From contig JADJIS010000003.1 of the NCBI GenBank assembly GCA_016706865.1, positions 558,001 through 622,000 on the forward strand: a DNA stretch of 64,000 bases, given 5' to 3'. Made by a program: the position numbers and the translations under genes. This document shows, piece after piece, positions 9,502 to 16,740 of the stretch; position 1 is the stretch's first letter, and the number at the start of each line of letters is the position of its first letter. The DNA is from Bacteroidota bacterium (GTDB lineage Bacteria; Bacteroidota; Bacteroidia; Chitinophagales; BACL12). The notes beneath the pieces were generated by a model, which searched no databases, was not told the DNA's origin, and was given only the letters and a program-made list of their open reading frames with translations.

Positions 9502-9542
9502 AAAAGTCATAAATTACTGATTACAGGTAATTTATGACTTTT
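9502..9542. terminator. Long perfect stem-loop (possible bidirectional terminator)
   Basis: Perfect 16-bp inverted repeat AAAAGTCATAAATTAC / GTAATTTATGACTTTT around a 9-nt loop, with T-runs at both ends. It would work from either side and separates the helicase from the glgP-like gene. It lies between two oppositely oriented heptamer arrays. The rest of the 352-bp gap shows only degenerate AT-rich sequence and a weak TAtaTTCG box at 9754-9761. Confidence 0.6.
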
Positions 9543-9680
9543 TTGTTTTGAATTAAAACCACACCTTTGTTCTAGGAATCTAAGTTTGATCTAAACGAGA
9601 GCTCCAAATTCTCAATTCTCCATTATTTTAGAAACTATTCAGTTCAGAATTAAAATGTTTAAAGCTTTCGTATCATCAAA

Positions 9681-9710
9681 ATTGTCAATTGTCAATTGTC
9701 AATTGTCAAT
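9681..9710. repeat. Heptamer tandem repeat (ATTGTCA)x4, inverted relative to 9432-9462
   Basis: Four exact copies of ATTGTCA, the reverse complement of the upstream heptamer array. The two arrays could pair over about 30 bp and enclose 218 bp. Confidence 0.9.
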
Positions 9711-9785
9711 TTTTTTTCCACCGCGCTCATTTTTAAAGTATTGCTCCAATACATATATTCGCCCCGTTAATCAGAGCAATTTCAG

Positions 9786-11492
9786 ATGATTCATTATCAA
9801 ACTTGGCAATTACCTTATGCAGTTAACCCTGCATTCAAGCAGCGCACAGCCTATTTCTGCATGGAATTTGGGATCCATCAGGCATTGAAAATATATAGCG
9901 GGGGTTTGGGATACCTTGCGGGAAGTCATATGCGCAGTGCATTTGAACTCAAACAGAACCTTATTGGAATTGGAATTTTATGGCGCCACGGATATTATGA
10001 TCAGGTACGCGACGATCATGGTTTTATGGCAGTTCAATTCCAGAAAAAATTATATACTTTTTTGCAACAGACTGATATTCAGTTTACTATGAAAATAGAT
10101 GGCAAAGATGTCCAGGTAAAGGTATATTATTTACCACCCGATGTTTTTGGTTCGGCACCCATGTTTCTGATGAGTACAGATTTTCCGGAAAATGAGGAGG
10201 AGATCAGAAAATATACTCATAAACTTTATGATCACGATACAAATACGAGGGTAGCACAAAATATGATCCTTGGGATAGGCGGCGCCACTGTTGTTGAAAT
10301 GCTTGGCGGAGCTGATATTTATCACATGAATGAGGGACATGCTCTCGCGATGACCTTTTATCTTTTCAACCAGTTAAAAGACGTTGATAAGGTGAGAAAT
10401 AAAGTGGTTTTTACAACCCACACACCGGAAAAGGCGGGGAACGAAGAACATGATATCAATTTATTAAATACCATGGGATTCTTCAGTGGTGTTCCTCTGG
10501 AATTAGTTCGCCACATTACCAAAACAGAGGGTGATATGCTTGGATACACTCCATCCTCCCTTTATATGGCAAAAATTGCTAATGGGGTTAGTCAGTTGCA
10601 CGGTGAAGTAAGTAAAGAAATGTGGAAGGATTATGAAGGCACCTGTAATATCATCAGCATCACAAATGCGCAGCAGAAGAAGTTTTGGGCGGATAAAGAA
10701 TTGAACCAGGCCTATGTTAACCGCGATGACGATGGTTTAGTGATGATCAAAAAAGAACTAAAAACGGAGTTGTTCGAGGTTGTCGCAAATCAGACCGGTA
10801 AGATTTATGATCCTAACGTATTTACAATTGTTTGGGCACGTCGTTTTGCTGAATATAAAAGAGCTAACCTTTTGTTGCGAAATAAGGAGCGTTTCCTGAA
10901 TTTTATCAACAATACCAAATATCCGGTGCAGATCATTTGGGCCGGCAAACCTTATCCATTTGATCATGGTGCCGTAAGTACTTTCAACGACCTCATCTCA
11001 TTCTCTCAGGATCGCCAGAACCTTTCGGTTTTGGTGGGTTACGAGATAGGATTGAGTTATTTGTTAAAAAGGGGGGCAGATGTTTGGCTCAATACACCTC
11101 GTCGCCCTCGTGAAGCCTCCGGTACCAGCGGAATGACCGCCGCAATGAACGGAGCAGTTAATGTGAGTGTATTGGATGGTTGGATTCCTGAATTTGCCAA
11201 ACACGGAGAAAATAGCTTTATAATTCCTCCGGTTGATCATAATTCTATGGATACTATATCCATCGACAACCTCGATTATGAGAACCTGATGAATGTGTTG
11301 GAAAATGAGGTAGTTCCTGCTTATTACGACAATCCTAAAAAATGGTTAGGCATAGTAAAAAACAGCATGCATGATGTTTATCCGTATTTCGACAGCGATC
11401 GTATGGCAGGCGAATACTATCAGAAAATGTATCAGTTTGCCTATAATCCGGTGGATAGGTTGTTGAATTCGGTTTTGGAGAAGAAGGATTAG
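9786..11492 (+). CDS. glgP: Alpha-glucan phosphorylase-like protein (GT35-type, PLP-lysine replaced)
   Basis: A 568-residue protein of the short alpha-glucan phosphorylase family. Family landmarks are CMEFGIHQALKIYSGGLGYLAG near residue 27, the HMNEGHA segment, the phosphate-site-like RRFAEYKR, and EASGTSGMTAAMNG near residue 444. In characterised phosphorylases the last motif carries the lysine that binds pyridoxal phosphate (GTSGMK or GTGNMK). Here the codon is ACC (11136-11138), giving Thr451. So the GT-B fold is clear, but classical PLP-dependent phosphorolysis of glycogen or maltodextrin is doubtful. It may be a retasked glycosyltransferase or a lineage variant. It stands alone; no other glycogen gene is visible nearby. 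Confidence 0.82.
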   Translation: MIHYQTWQLPYAVNPAFKQRTAYFCMEFGIHQALKIYSGGLGYLAGSHMRSAFELKQNLIGIGILWRHGYYDQVRDDHGFMAVQFQKKLYTFLQQTDIQFTMKIDGKDVQVKVYYLPPDVFGSAPMFLMSTDFPENEEEIRKYTHKLYDHDTNTRVAQNMILGIGGATVVEMLGGADIYHMNEGHALAMTFYLFNQLKDVDKVRNKVVFTTHTPEKAGNEEHDINLLNTMGFFSGVPLELVRHITKTEGDMLGYTPSSLYMAKIANGVSQLHGEVSKEMWKDYEGTCNIISITNAQQKKFWADKELNQAYVNRDDDGLVMIKKELKTELFEVVANQTGKIYDPNVFTIVWARRFAEYKRANLLLRNKERFLNFINNTKYPVQIIWAGKPYPFDHGAVSTFNDLISFSQDRQNLSVLVGYEIGLSYLLKRGADVWLNTPRRPREASGTSGMTAAMNGAVNVSVLDGWIPEFAKHGENSFIIPPVDHNSMDTISIDNLDYENLMNVLENEVVPAYYDNPKKWLGIVKNSMHDVYPYFDSDRMAGEYYQKMYQFAYNPVDRLLNSVLEKKD

Positions 11493-11494
11493 TG

Positions 11495-11554
11495 GGCAGT
11501 GGCAGTGGCAGTGGCAGTGGCAGTGGCAGTGGCAGTGGCAGTGGCAGTGGCAGT
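11495..11554. repeat. Hexanucleotide tandem repeat (GGCAGT)x10
   Basis: Ten exact copies of GGCAGT begin 2 bp after the glgP-like stop codon. The perfect identity indicates recent slippage expansion, so copy number is likely variable between strains. Confidence 0.95.
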
Positions 11555-11596
11555 ATTTGCGGCGTAAAATTAATCTAATCCAGGGCTTTTATAAAT

Positions 11597-11757
11597 AGGT
11601 GAGTGGTGAATAGGGAGTGGTGAGATTGACTCTCGAGTGCCGGATGTTTTTACTCCTGACTAATGACTCTTGACAATCATGAGGCGTGAATCGTGAATCG
11701 TGAGTCCGCTTTCGATAGCCGGATGTTTTTACTCCTGACCAATGACTCCTGACAATT
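11597..11757 (-). repeat. About 80-bp dispersed intergenic repeat, two diverged units
   Basis: Two units share GCCGGATGTTTTTACTCCTGA followed by (c/t)AATGACTC(c/t)TGACAAT, separated by GTGAATCGTGAATCGTGAGT-type sequence. Read on the minus strand they match the units at 14878-15306 (core AGTAAAAACATCCGGCTATCG). No coding frame runs through them. Confidence 0.75.
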
Positions 11758-11802
11758 GGTAATCAAACTATCTACGCCCAATTGATTTTCCTCCGTAATG
11801 AA

Positions 11803-11995
11803 CTCAGAACTGAAACATGTAGTGATCGACGCAGGAGATCTACTAAATGTCAGAACTCAGAACACAGAACTGAAACATGTAGTGATCGACGCAGGAGATC
11901 TACTACATGTCAGAACACAGAACACAGAACTCAGAACACAGAACTGAAACATGTAGTGATCGACGAAGGAGATCTACTACATGTCAGAACTTAAA
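11803..11995. repeat. Three 34-nt hairpin units in CAGAACTC-type spacer
   Basis: Hairpin units lie at 11816-11849, 11876-11909 and 11950-11983. Each has arms CATGTAGTGATC and GATCTACTACATG (one bulged T) around a 9-nt loop; the first unit has one arm mismatch. The spacers are the same CAGAACTCAGAACA words seen at 7.5 kb. Spacing is 60 and 74 bp, so no single reading frame spans all three. Together with the repeats before it, this fills the 508-bp gap upstream of the next gene. Confidence 0.85.
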
Positions 11996-12000
11996 ACGAA

Positions 12001-12261
12001 TCAAACAATCCCACCCCTCGTAGCAAAAATCTTGGCTGCACGTTGCGCATCTTCCGACATTTTTTTGAAGGTTGAATGGATATCGGCCAACATTAAAGGG
12101 GTAAAAAATTCCTTCAATTCTTCCCAATTACTAAAATCTGCTTCGCGAAATTTGTATGATTGTTCGAAAAGACCCGCTTCAATTTTAACGATATACTTTT
12201 CGCTCCAGCTAAAAACGCTGATCTTAAAAATCGGATGGTCAATGGAACCTACTATTCTCAT
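12001..12261 (-). CDS. Conserved hypothetical protein, 86 residues
   Basis: A small soluble protein without signal peptide or membrane segment. It begins MRIVGSIDHPIFKISVFSWSE, has alternating beta-type N-terminal strands and a helical C-terminal half, and ends RAAKIFATRGGIV. It sits 2 bp after the YkgJ-like gene on the same strand and is probably the last gene of that operon. I do not recognise the family. Its composition looks coding, while the longer antisense frame looks like its shadow. Confidence 0.65.
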   Translation of the reverse strand: MRIVGSIDHPIFKISVFSWSEKYIVKIEAGLFEQSYKFREADFSNWEELKEFFTPLMLADIHSTFKKMSEDAQRAAKIFATRGGIV

Positions 12262-12263
12262 AA

Positions 12264-12749
12264 TTATGGAATTTGTTTTGAAATGGAGTTTAAAATAGGT
12301 ACAACTGCGGGACAGATCTCCGCATTAACTAAAGTGAGTTCAGCGATCTGATAGATCTTTTTGCGATTAGTGTGTGGGTATTCACTGCATGCTTTTGGTC
12401 GCACATCATAAATACTACATTTATTATCCGGAAGTAAGAAAGGGCATGGGATAGTATAAAATACCCAATCACCCTCTTCATCCAACAATAGATATTTGCT
12501 TACAAACTCGTTTTGTTTAAAGTGAAGATGTTTGGATATTCTCTCCATATCCTTTTGCAGGATGATAGGCGAATGCGTTTTGCAACAATTTGCACAATCC
12601 AGACAATTGATCCCTGAAAAAACCTCATCATGCACCTCGCTGATCAAATCGTCGTAATTACCTGATTTGCGTTTGCGTAAGGTTGCAAATAATTTACGAT
12701 ACTGCGTTTTTTGCGCAGCCGATAATTTGCCGGGAATTTGCATTTTCAA
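12264..12749 (-). CDS. YkgJ-family cysteine-cluster protein
   Basis: A 161-residue protein of the zinc/iron-chelating YkgJ type. An N-terminal cluster CLDCANCC (Cys 49, 52, 55, 56) is followed by a second set in CPFLLPDNKCSIYDVRPKAC, the usual C-x2-C-x2-CC ... C ... C-x10-C layout. Metal binding (Fe-S or Zn) is expected; the cellular role of the family is unclear. It is 2 bp from both neighbours, between the DUF3127 gene upstream and the 86-residue gene downstream, so all three are probably co-transcribed. Confidence 0.85.
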   Translation of the reverse strand: MKMQIPGKLSAAQKTQYRKLFATLRKRKSGNYDDLISEVHDEVFSGINCLDCANCCKTHSPIILQKDMERISKHLHFKQNEFVSKYLLLDEEGDWVFYTIPCPFLLPDNKCSIYDVRPKACSEYPHTNRKKIYQIAELTLVNAEICPAVVPILNSISKQIP

Positions 12750-12751
12750 AA

Positions 12752-13126
12752 TCAGAATGGAAGATCATCTTCTCCTTCCGGAAGCGGAGTTGATTCAACA
12801 ACTGGCTGACTAACTGCCGGAGTAGATGTGGATTCAGAAAGTTTTTCCATCTTCCAAACATCCAGATTTACGAAGTAACTCGTGCGACCTTCTTTTTCCC
12901 ATTTTGATCCTTTGATGTTAAAGGTAACCTTAACATCATCACCAACTTTATAAGCATCGAGCAGGGCACAACGATCCTGAATTAATTGAAATTTGATAGT
13001 ATCGGTAAACACGCGGTCGCTGGCCGTTTCTGTCTTCTCAACAACAAATTCTCTCTTCTTGAAAGTGGCAGATACTTCCTGCGTTGGAAATAGTTCCAAT
13101 AATTTTCCTGATAATTCGTATGGCAT
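12752..13126 (-). CDS. DUF3127-family protein with SSB-like acidic C-terminal tip
   Basis: A 124-residue protein of the DUF3127 family, common in Bacteroidota. Residues ~1-95 are beta-rich and OB-fold-like (GKLLELFPTQEVSATFKKRE ... VKVTFNIKGSKW). A low-complexity Ser/Thr/Pro linker follows and the protein ends EGEDDLPF. That tip closely resembles the DDIPF peptide of single-stranded DNA-binding proteins, which recruits repair and replication partners. A DNA- or RNA-binding role is therefore inferred, not shown. I chose the ATG at 13126 rather than a TTG 15 bp upstream, because the TTG lies inside the promoter box. Confidence 0.82.
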   Translation of the reverse strand: MPYELSGKLLELFPTQEVSATFKKREFVVEKTETASDRVFTDTIKFQLIQDRCALLDAYKVGDDVKVTFNIKGSKWEKEGRTSYFVNLDVWKMEKLSESTSTPAVSQPVVESTPLPEGEDDLPF

Positions 13127-13138
13127 ATGAATTTTTTT

Positions 13139-13146
13139 CAAAGATA
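13139..13146 (-). promoter_or_regulatory. -7 box (TAtcTTTG) of the DUF3127 operon
   Basis: A perfect TAnnTTTG on the minus strand, 12 nt before the ATG at 13126. The alternative TTG start overlaps this box and so cannot be translated from this promoter. Confidence 0.6.
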
Positions 13147-13167
13147 ATTCGATTTATTCTATCCTAA

Positions 13168-13381
13168 AAATTAGAAGCTAACATAAGTGGTGGAAATTAT
13201 AAAAGCGGCTTAGCTATTGATTCAATTGAGTTTTACGATTTAAAAGGAAACAAAATCTGAAAATACTGTGCGTTGGAATCAAAAGGATGTTATTAATGAT
13301 CGAAAAAAGAAAAATTGTTATTGCAATTTCCAAGAAGGAGCAATGTTAAGAAATAATGAAAACCCGCATTTGGCAATGTAA
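13168..13381 (+). pseudogene. Decayed gene fragment with one frameshift
   Basis: Between the DUF3127 promoter and the MORN-like gene, two adjacent open segments read like protein. The first (13168-13260) gives KLEANISGGNYKSGLAIDSI followed by EFYDLKGNKI and a stop. A +1 shift at about 13258 continues into ENTVRWNQKDVINDRK and on to FQEGAMLRNNENPHLAM and a stop at 13381. There is no start codon or ribosome site. It looks like the C-terminal remnant of a gene, roughly 70 residues. The family is not recognised. The 311-bp gap holds nothing else apart from the next promoter. Confidence 0.45.
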
Positions 13382-13423
13382 ATTTAATATTAATAAAATG
13401 CGTATTCTATGTAAACACAGCGT

Positions 13424-13431
13424 TATATTTG
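13424..13431 (+). promoter_or_regulatory. -7 box (TAtaTTTG)
   Basis: Perfect TAnnTTTG, 21 nt before the ATG of the MORN-like gene. Confidence 0.5.
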
Positions 13432-13452
13432 TGTTAACAAAAATCGCAAATT

Positions 13453-13830
13453 ATGATAGGCTGTATTATAAACCTGATGTTGTTAAGCTCCCCGATCCAA
13501 ATGCCGGAAATGGCAGCTGCGGAGCTTTCCTCTCAAATGATCGAACTTCCCGGTGAATTAACGGAGGTGATCTATTTAGATGAAAAGGGCAATCTCGTGC
13601 AAAGAGGTTATATGATAGATGGAAAAAAAACCGGAACATGGATCACCTATAATGCAAAAGGAGAAATTACTGCTAAAGCAAATTACGAGAACGGAGAAAA
13701 ACAGGGCAAGTGGAAGATTTATAACAATGCCGGTGAATTGGAATACAAGATATGTTATAAAAACAATAAAAAGGTTTGGGCACAACAATATAATACTGAA
13801 GGCGAATTGACTGCCTTTACCTATAAATGA
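13453..13830 (+). CDS. Small exported MORN/YwqK-like repeat protein
   Basis: A 125-residue protein with a short hydrophobic start (MIGCIINLMLLSS) and then three or four tandem beta-hairpin repeats of the pattern G-x-K-x-G-x-W-x2-Y-x2-x-G-E (KKTGTWITYNAKGEITA, KQGKWKIYNNAGELEY, KVWAQQYNTEGELTAF). This is the MORN-variant repeat annotated as YwqK-family antitoxin repeats. The antitoxin label is by name only; no toxin gene lies nearby. Envelope location is likely if the hydrophobic start is a signal. It has its own promoter and a strong terminator. Confidence 0.75.
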   Translation: MIGCIINLMLLSSPIQMPEMAAAELSSQMIELPGELTEVIYLDEKGNLVQRGYMIDGKKTGTWITYNAKGEITAKANYENGEKQGKWKIYNNAGELEYKICYKNNKKVWAQQYNTEGELTAFTYK

Positions 13831-13854
13831 TTTTTCATTGTTAATTGCAATTAC

Positions 13855-13881
13855 ACCCGGTTCGCAAGGCCGGGTTTTTTT
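13855..13881 (+). terminator. Intrinsic terminator
   Basis: Stem ACCCGG / CCGGGT with a 9-nt loop followed by seven T, 24 nt after the MORN-like stop. One of the best terminators in the window. Confidence 0.85.
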
Positions 13882-13884
13882 ATG

Positions 13885-13892
13885 TACTTTTG
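13885..13892 (+). promoter_or_regulatory. -7 box (TActTTTG)
   Basis: Perfect TAnnTTTG starting 3 nt after the preceding terminator and 16 nt before the ATG of the beta-propeller gene. Terminator and promoter are packed back to back. Confidence 0.5.
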
Positions 13893-13908
13893 AGAATAAT
13901 TATCTGAT

Positions 13909-14781
13909 ATGAAAAATATTTGTTTGGGTCTTCTGATCATTTCATCAATATTGCTAAATGCGCAATTACCTGAATTTGAGATCTATGGTTCGAAATTGAT
14001 AAACAATAATGGAACATTGCAAATTACAGATGTAATTAATCTTTCCAATCACGATGGATATGATAATCAGCCTTCATTTACTCCGGACGGTAAAATGATC
14101 TATTTTTCTTCTGTAAGAGATGGTATTCAATCCGATATTTATGCAATTGATCTCAGCGATAAATCAACGCATCAAATTACGAATACATTGGAGAGTGAAT
14201 ATTCGCCTGTGTTCACAAATAATGGAAATTCATTTATTGTTGTAAGAGTAGAAAAAGATTCGGCACAACGAATGTGGGAATTTACAAAAGATGCCTCTTC
14301 ACAAAAAGTGATCCTGCCTAAAATTGATAGTGTTGGATATTACTGTAAGATAGACGAAAAACAATTTGCATTTTTTATGGTGACAGAACCTTCAACTATG
14401 GTAATTGCAGATGCAAAAAAACAAACCACCATCACCATCGATAAAAATATCGGGCGGTGTATTAAACGTATTCCGGGAGAAAATGCGATCAGTTATATTG
14501 TAAAAAAATCGGAAAAAGAATGGGTTATTAAAAAATACGATCTGGATAAAAACATAATCAACATCATTTCCATTATTCCACCTGTGAGTGAAGATTTTAT
14601 TTGGACAAGCGACAGTAAAATATTAATGGCCCGCAATAATCAATTCTGGATTTACGATTACAAATCTGAATCACCCGAATGGAAAATGATCTCAGAAATA
14701 AAAGAATTATCCGGCAAAAAAATCTATCGCCTTGCATTAGCTGCTGATGGGGTAACGCTTGCGTTTGTAGCAGATGAGTAA
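13909..14781 (+). CDS. Exported PD40/TolB-like beta-propeller protein
   Basis: A 290-residue protein with a signal peptide (MKNICLGLLIISSILLNAQ). The mature part carries WD40-like PD40 blades, clearest in NQPSFTPDGKMIYFSS and EYSPVFTNNGNSFIVV, as in TolB and related periplasmic propellers. There are no peptidase motifs, so it is not a DPP4-type enzyme. It probably binds a ligand or protein in the envelope. The partner is unknown. It is monocistronic, and noncoding repeats start a few bases after its stop. Confidence 0.78.
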   Translation: MKNICLGLLIISSILLNAQLPEFEIYGSKLINNNGTLQITDVINLSNHDGYDNQPSFTPDGKMIYFSSVRDGIQSDIYAIDLSDKSTHQITNTLESEYSPVFTNNGNSFIVVRVEKDSAQRMWEFTKDASSQKVILPKIDSVGYYCKIDEKQFAFFMVTEPSTMVIADAKKQTTITIDKNIGRCIKRIPGENAISYIVKKSEKEWVIKKYDLDKNIINIISIIPPVSEDFIWTSDSKILMARNNQFWIYDYKSESPEWKMISEIKELSGKKIYRLALAADGVTLAFVADE

Positions 14782-14785
14782 AAAG

Positions 14786-14818
14786 AATTGATAATTGACA
14801 ATTGACAATTGAGAATTG
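14786..14818. repeat. Heptamer repeat (AATTGAC-type), degenerate
   Basis: About four and a half copies of AATTGAC/AATTGAT directly downstream of the propeller gene; the same family as at 9432 and 9681. Confidence 0.85.
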
Positions 14819-14877
14819 GCGCAACTGCATAGGATGGTAATTTCACTTTCAAATGGAGAATATTCAACACTCAGAAG

Positions 14878-15306
14878 CATGTCAGTAGTTATTAGTCAAG
14901 AGTAAAAAGGTCCATCCTTCGAGAATCAAACTCATTACTCATTACTCATTACTCATTTTCGTGAATCATCAATCGTGAGTCCGTCCGATCAAGGAATGGA
15001 GCTACTTATTCGGACATCAAACTTTAGGTTGTCGAGGAGCATACTCACTACTCACCCTTCACAACTTCCCGTCAATAGTAATTAGTCAGTAGTAAATACT
15101 TACTTCGAACGAGAGGCAATCTCAGTAATCACTCACCACTCACCCAAAGTCAGCAGTCAATAGTCAGGAGTAAAAACATCCGGCTATCGAGAGGCAATCT
15201 CAGTACTCACTACTCACCACTCACCCATAGTGAAGCGTTATTAATCATGAGTAAAAACTATCGGTAATCGAGAGTCCAACTCATTACTCATCACTCATCA
15301 CTCATT
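14878..15306 (+). repeat. About 80-bp dispersed intergenic repeat, four to five diverged units
   Basis: Units begin near 14878, 15084, 15148 and 15228. Each has an AGTCATTAGTCAGGAGTAAAA-like head, a middle ending in a TATCGAGAG-like core with a following CAATCTCA, and a tail of ACTCATTACTCA or ACTCACTACTCA microrepeats. The 15148-15227 unit contains AAAAACATCCGGCTATCGAG, which also occurs in reverse orientation at 11.6-11.76 kb. Units differ by many substitutions and indels. There is no gene in this 530-bp gap. Confidence 0.8.
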
Positions 15307-15313
15307 CAATTCC

Positions 15314-16543
15314 TCATTCCTTCACGAATGATTTCAAAATATCAAACCCTGAATTAATTATACGTGCATGATAAATTCCGCCTGGTAATTTTTCCAGTGG
15401 TATATCAATTATATAATTTACAGAAGTATTTAACGAATAAACATTTTCTCCAAGCGAATTCAAAATTTCTATTTGTGTATCACCATTTAAAAAATGAATA
15501 TCCAAACTAATAAATTCACCTGCGGGATTTGGAAATAATTTTATTTGTTCAGCGAAATTATTTTCTTCAATTCCATCAAGATAAATATCCAATTGATCAC
15601 TTAAAGCTTCACAGCCCTCTGCTGAATAAACGATCACTGAATAAGTGCCGGTTTCTGTTGCAGTATATGTTGAAGAGGTAGCACCCGGAATAATTTCACC
15701 ATTCAATAACCATTGGTAAGTAGTTCCTCCGCTGGCAGTTAAAGTTGCTCCGGTTGCTGTAATATCAGTTACAGGTAATGGTGCTACGAAAACAGTAACA
15801 GTATCAATTCCTGTGCATCCACCTGCATCAGTACCCGTTAAAAAATAGGTAGTATTTGCGGTTGGGAAAGAATAAGGATCATCAATATATGGGTTATCTA
15901 AAAAATCGGTAGGGAACCAGCTATAAGTTAATGCTCCTGCTCCACCTAACTGAACACTATCTCCAATACAAATTGTTTGATCCTGTCCGGCATCTACTGT
16001 GATAGAACAAGCAGCATCCACACAACAATTACCTCCATCGCTCATATCATAAGAACCGCTCAAGATGCCATATTGAAAATAACCGTAGCGGATACTTCCA
16101 CCCAATTCGGTAATAAAATAATCTGTAGCCTGGTCTACTGTATTACATCCTCCAGGGATATAAGCTGTATCACATTCGTATGCGCAAACCATATAATCGT
16201 TGCCATCTTCATCAAATAAGGTAACGGGAGGATACATTAAAATGTCTACCAGTCCTGCATCAACACCTGTTACACTTGTTGTAAGATCAGCATTATAACC
16301 AGCATATAATACCTGAGTTACATTCGAGGCATATGCACCTGTAATTGTTACATGAAAATCCGCATAAGAACACAATCCAATCCGGATGTCAGGAATGTTT
16401 TCATCAATATTGATCGTAAAATCTCCACCGTCATAATTGGAGTAAATGATCAAATTACCGGCAGGGTTGCAAATGCCTTGTGCGTTTAAGTTGAATAAAC
16501 AAAAGGTAATAGCAATTGCAGAGAGGAGTAAGTTTTTTTTCAT
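15314..16543 (-). CDS. Secreted protein with Ig-like repeats and type IX sorting domain
   Basis: A 409-residue secreted protein. Signal peptide MKKNLLLSAIAITFCLFNLNAQG; a Cys-containing unique region (about 23-185); an Ig-like segment typical of sorted proteins (DAGQDQTICIGDSVQLGGAG, about 186-255); a second Ig-like segment with TYQWLLNGE; and a C-terminal sorting domain (about 325-409, from KLFPNPAGEF). The N-terminal unique region has no recognised catalytic motif, so the function is unknown. It is monocistronic, convergent with the repeat array. Confidence 0.82.
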   Translation of the reverse strand: MKKNLLLSAIAITFCLFNLNAQGICNPAGNLIIYSNYDGGDFTINIDENIPDIRIGLCSYADFHVTITGAYASNVTQVLYAGYNADLTTSVTGVDAGLVDILMYPPVTLFDEDGNDYMVCAYECDTAYIPGGCNTVDQATDYFITELGGSIRYGYFQYGILSGSYDMSDGGNCCVDAACSITVDAGQDQTICIGDSVQLGGAGALTYSWFPTDFLDNPYIDDPYSFPTANTTYFLTGTDAGGCTGIDTVTVFVAPLPVTDITATGATLTASGGTTYQWLLNGEIIPGATSSTYTATETGTYSVIVYSAEGCEALSDQLDIYLDGIEENNFAEQIKLFPNPAGEFISLDIHFLNGDTQIEILNSLGENVYSLNTSVNYIIDIPLEKLPGGIYHARIINSGFDILKSFVKE

Positions 16544-16562
16544 AGTTATATTTTGTACCTGT

Positions 16563-16570
16563 CAAATATA
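16563..16570 (-). promoter_or_regulatory. -7 box (TAtaTTTG)
   Basis: Perfect TAnnTTTG on the minus strand, 19 nt before the start codon of the secreted protein at 15314-16543. Confidence 0.55.
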
Positions 16571-16704
16571 AGGGTTTATTAAATAATTTAATATTTACTT
16601 TTTGTTAATTATTGAACACCTTTTTGGGTATGCGAGTGAGGTGATTTTCACCCCCATTTACATTTCTTTTACAATTAAAGTATCAGTCGCGCATTGCAGG
16701 TTTA

Positions 16705-16712
16705 TAGATTTG
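16705..16712 (+). promoter_or_regulatory. -7 box (TAgaTTTG)
   Basis: Perfect TAnnTTTG, 28 nt before the chosen ATG at 16741 of the polytopic membrane protein. Confidence 0.45.
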
Positions 16713-16740
16713 TGACTTCGTGAACTAATTGGAAGTATGC

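Noticed and set aside
11782..11994. 70-codon frame through the hairpin repeats
   Set aside because: Unit spacings of 60 and 74 bp put copies in different frames, so the DNA structure and not the peptide is conserved.
11981..12298. 105-codon plus-strand frame
   Set aside because: It is antisense to the 86-residue gene of the YkgJ operon and starts within the repeats.
13453..13830. Toxin-antitoxin system
   Set aside because: The MORN-like repeats match the YwqK antitoxin name, but no toxin-like gene is adjacent and the protein looks exported.
11495..15306. Genomic island or mobile element
   Set aside because: Repeats are dense but there is no integrase, transposase, attachment-site duplication or phage gene; the genes between are ordinary.
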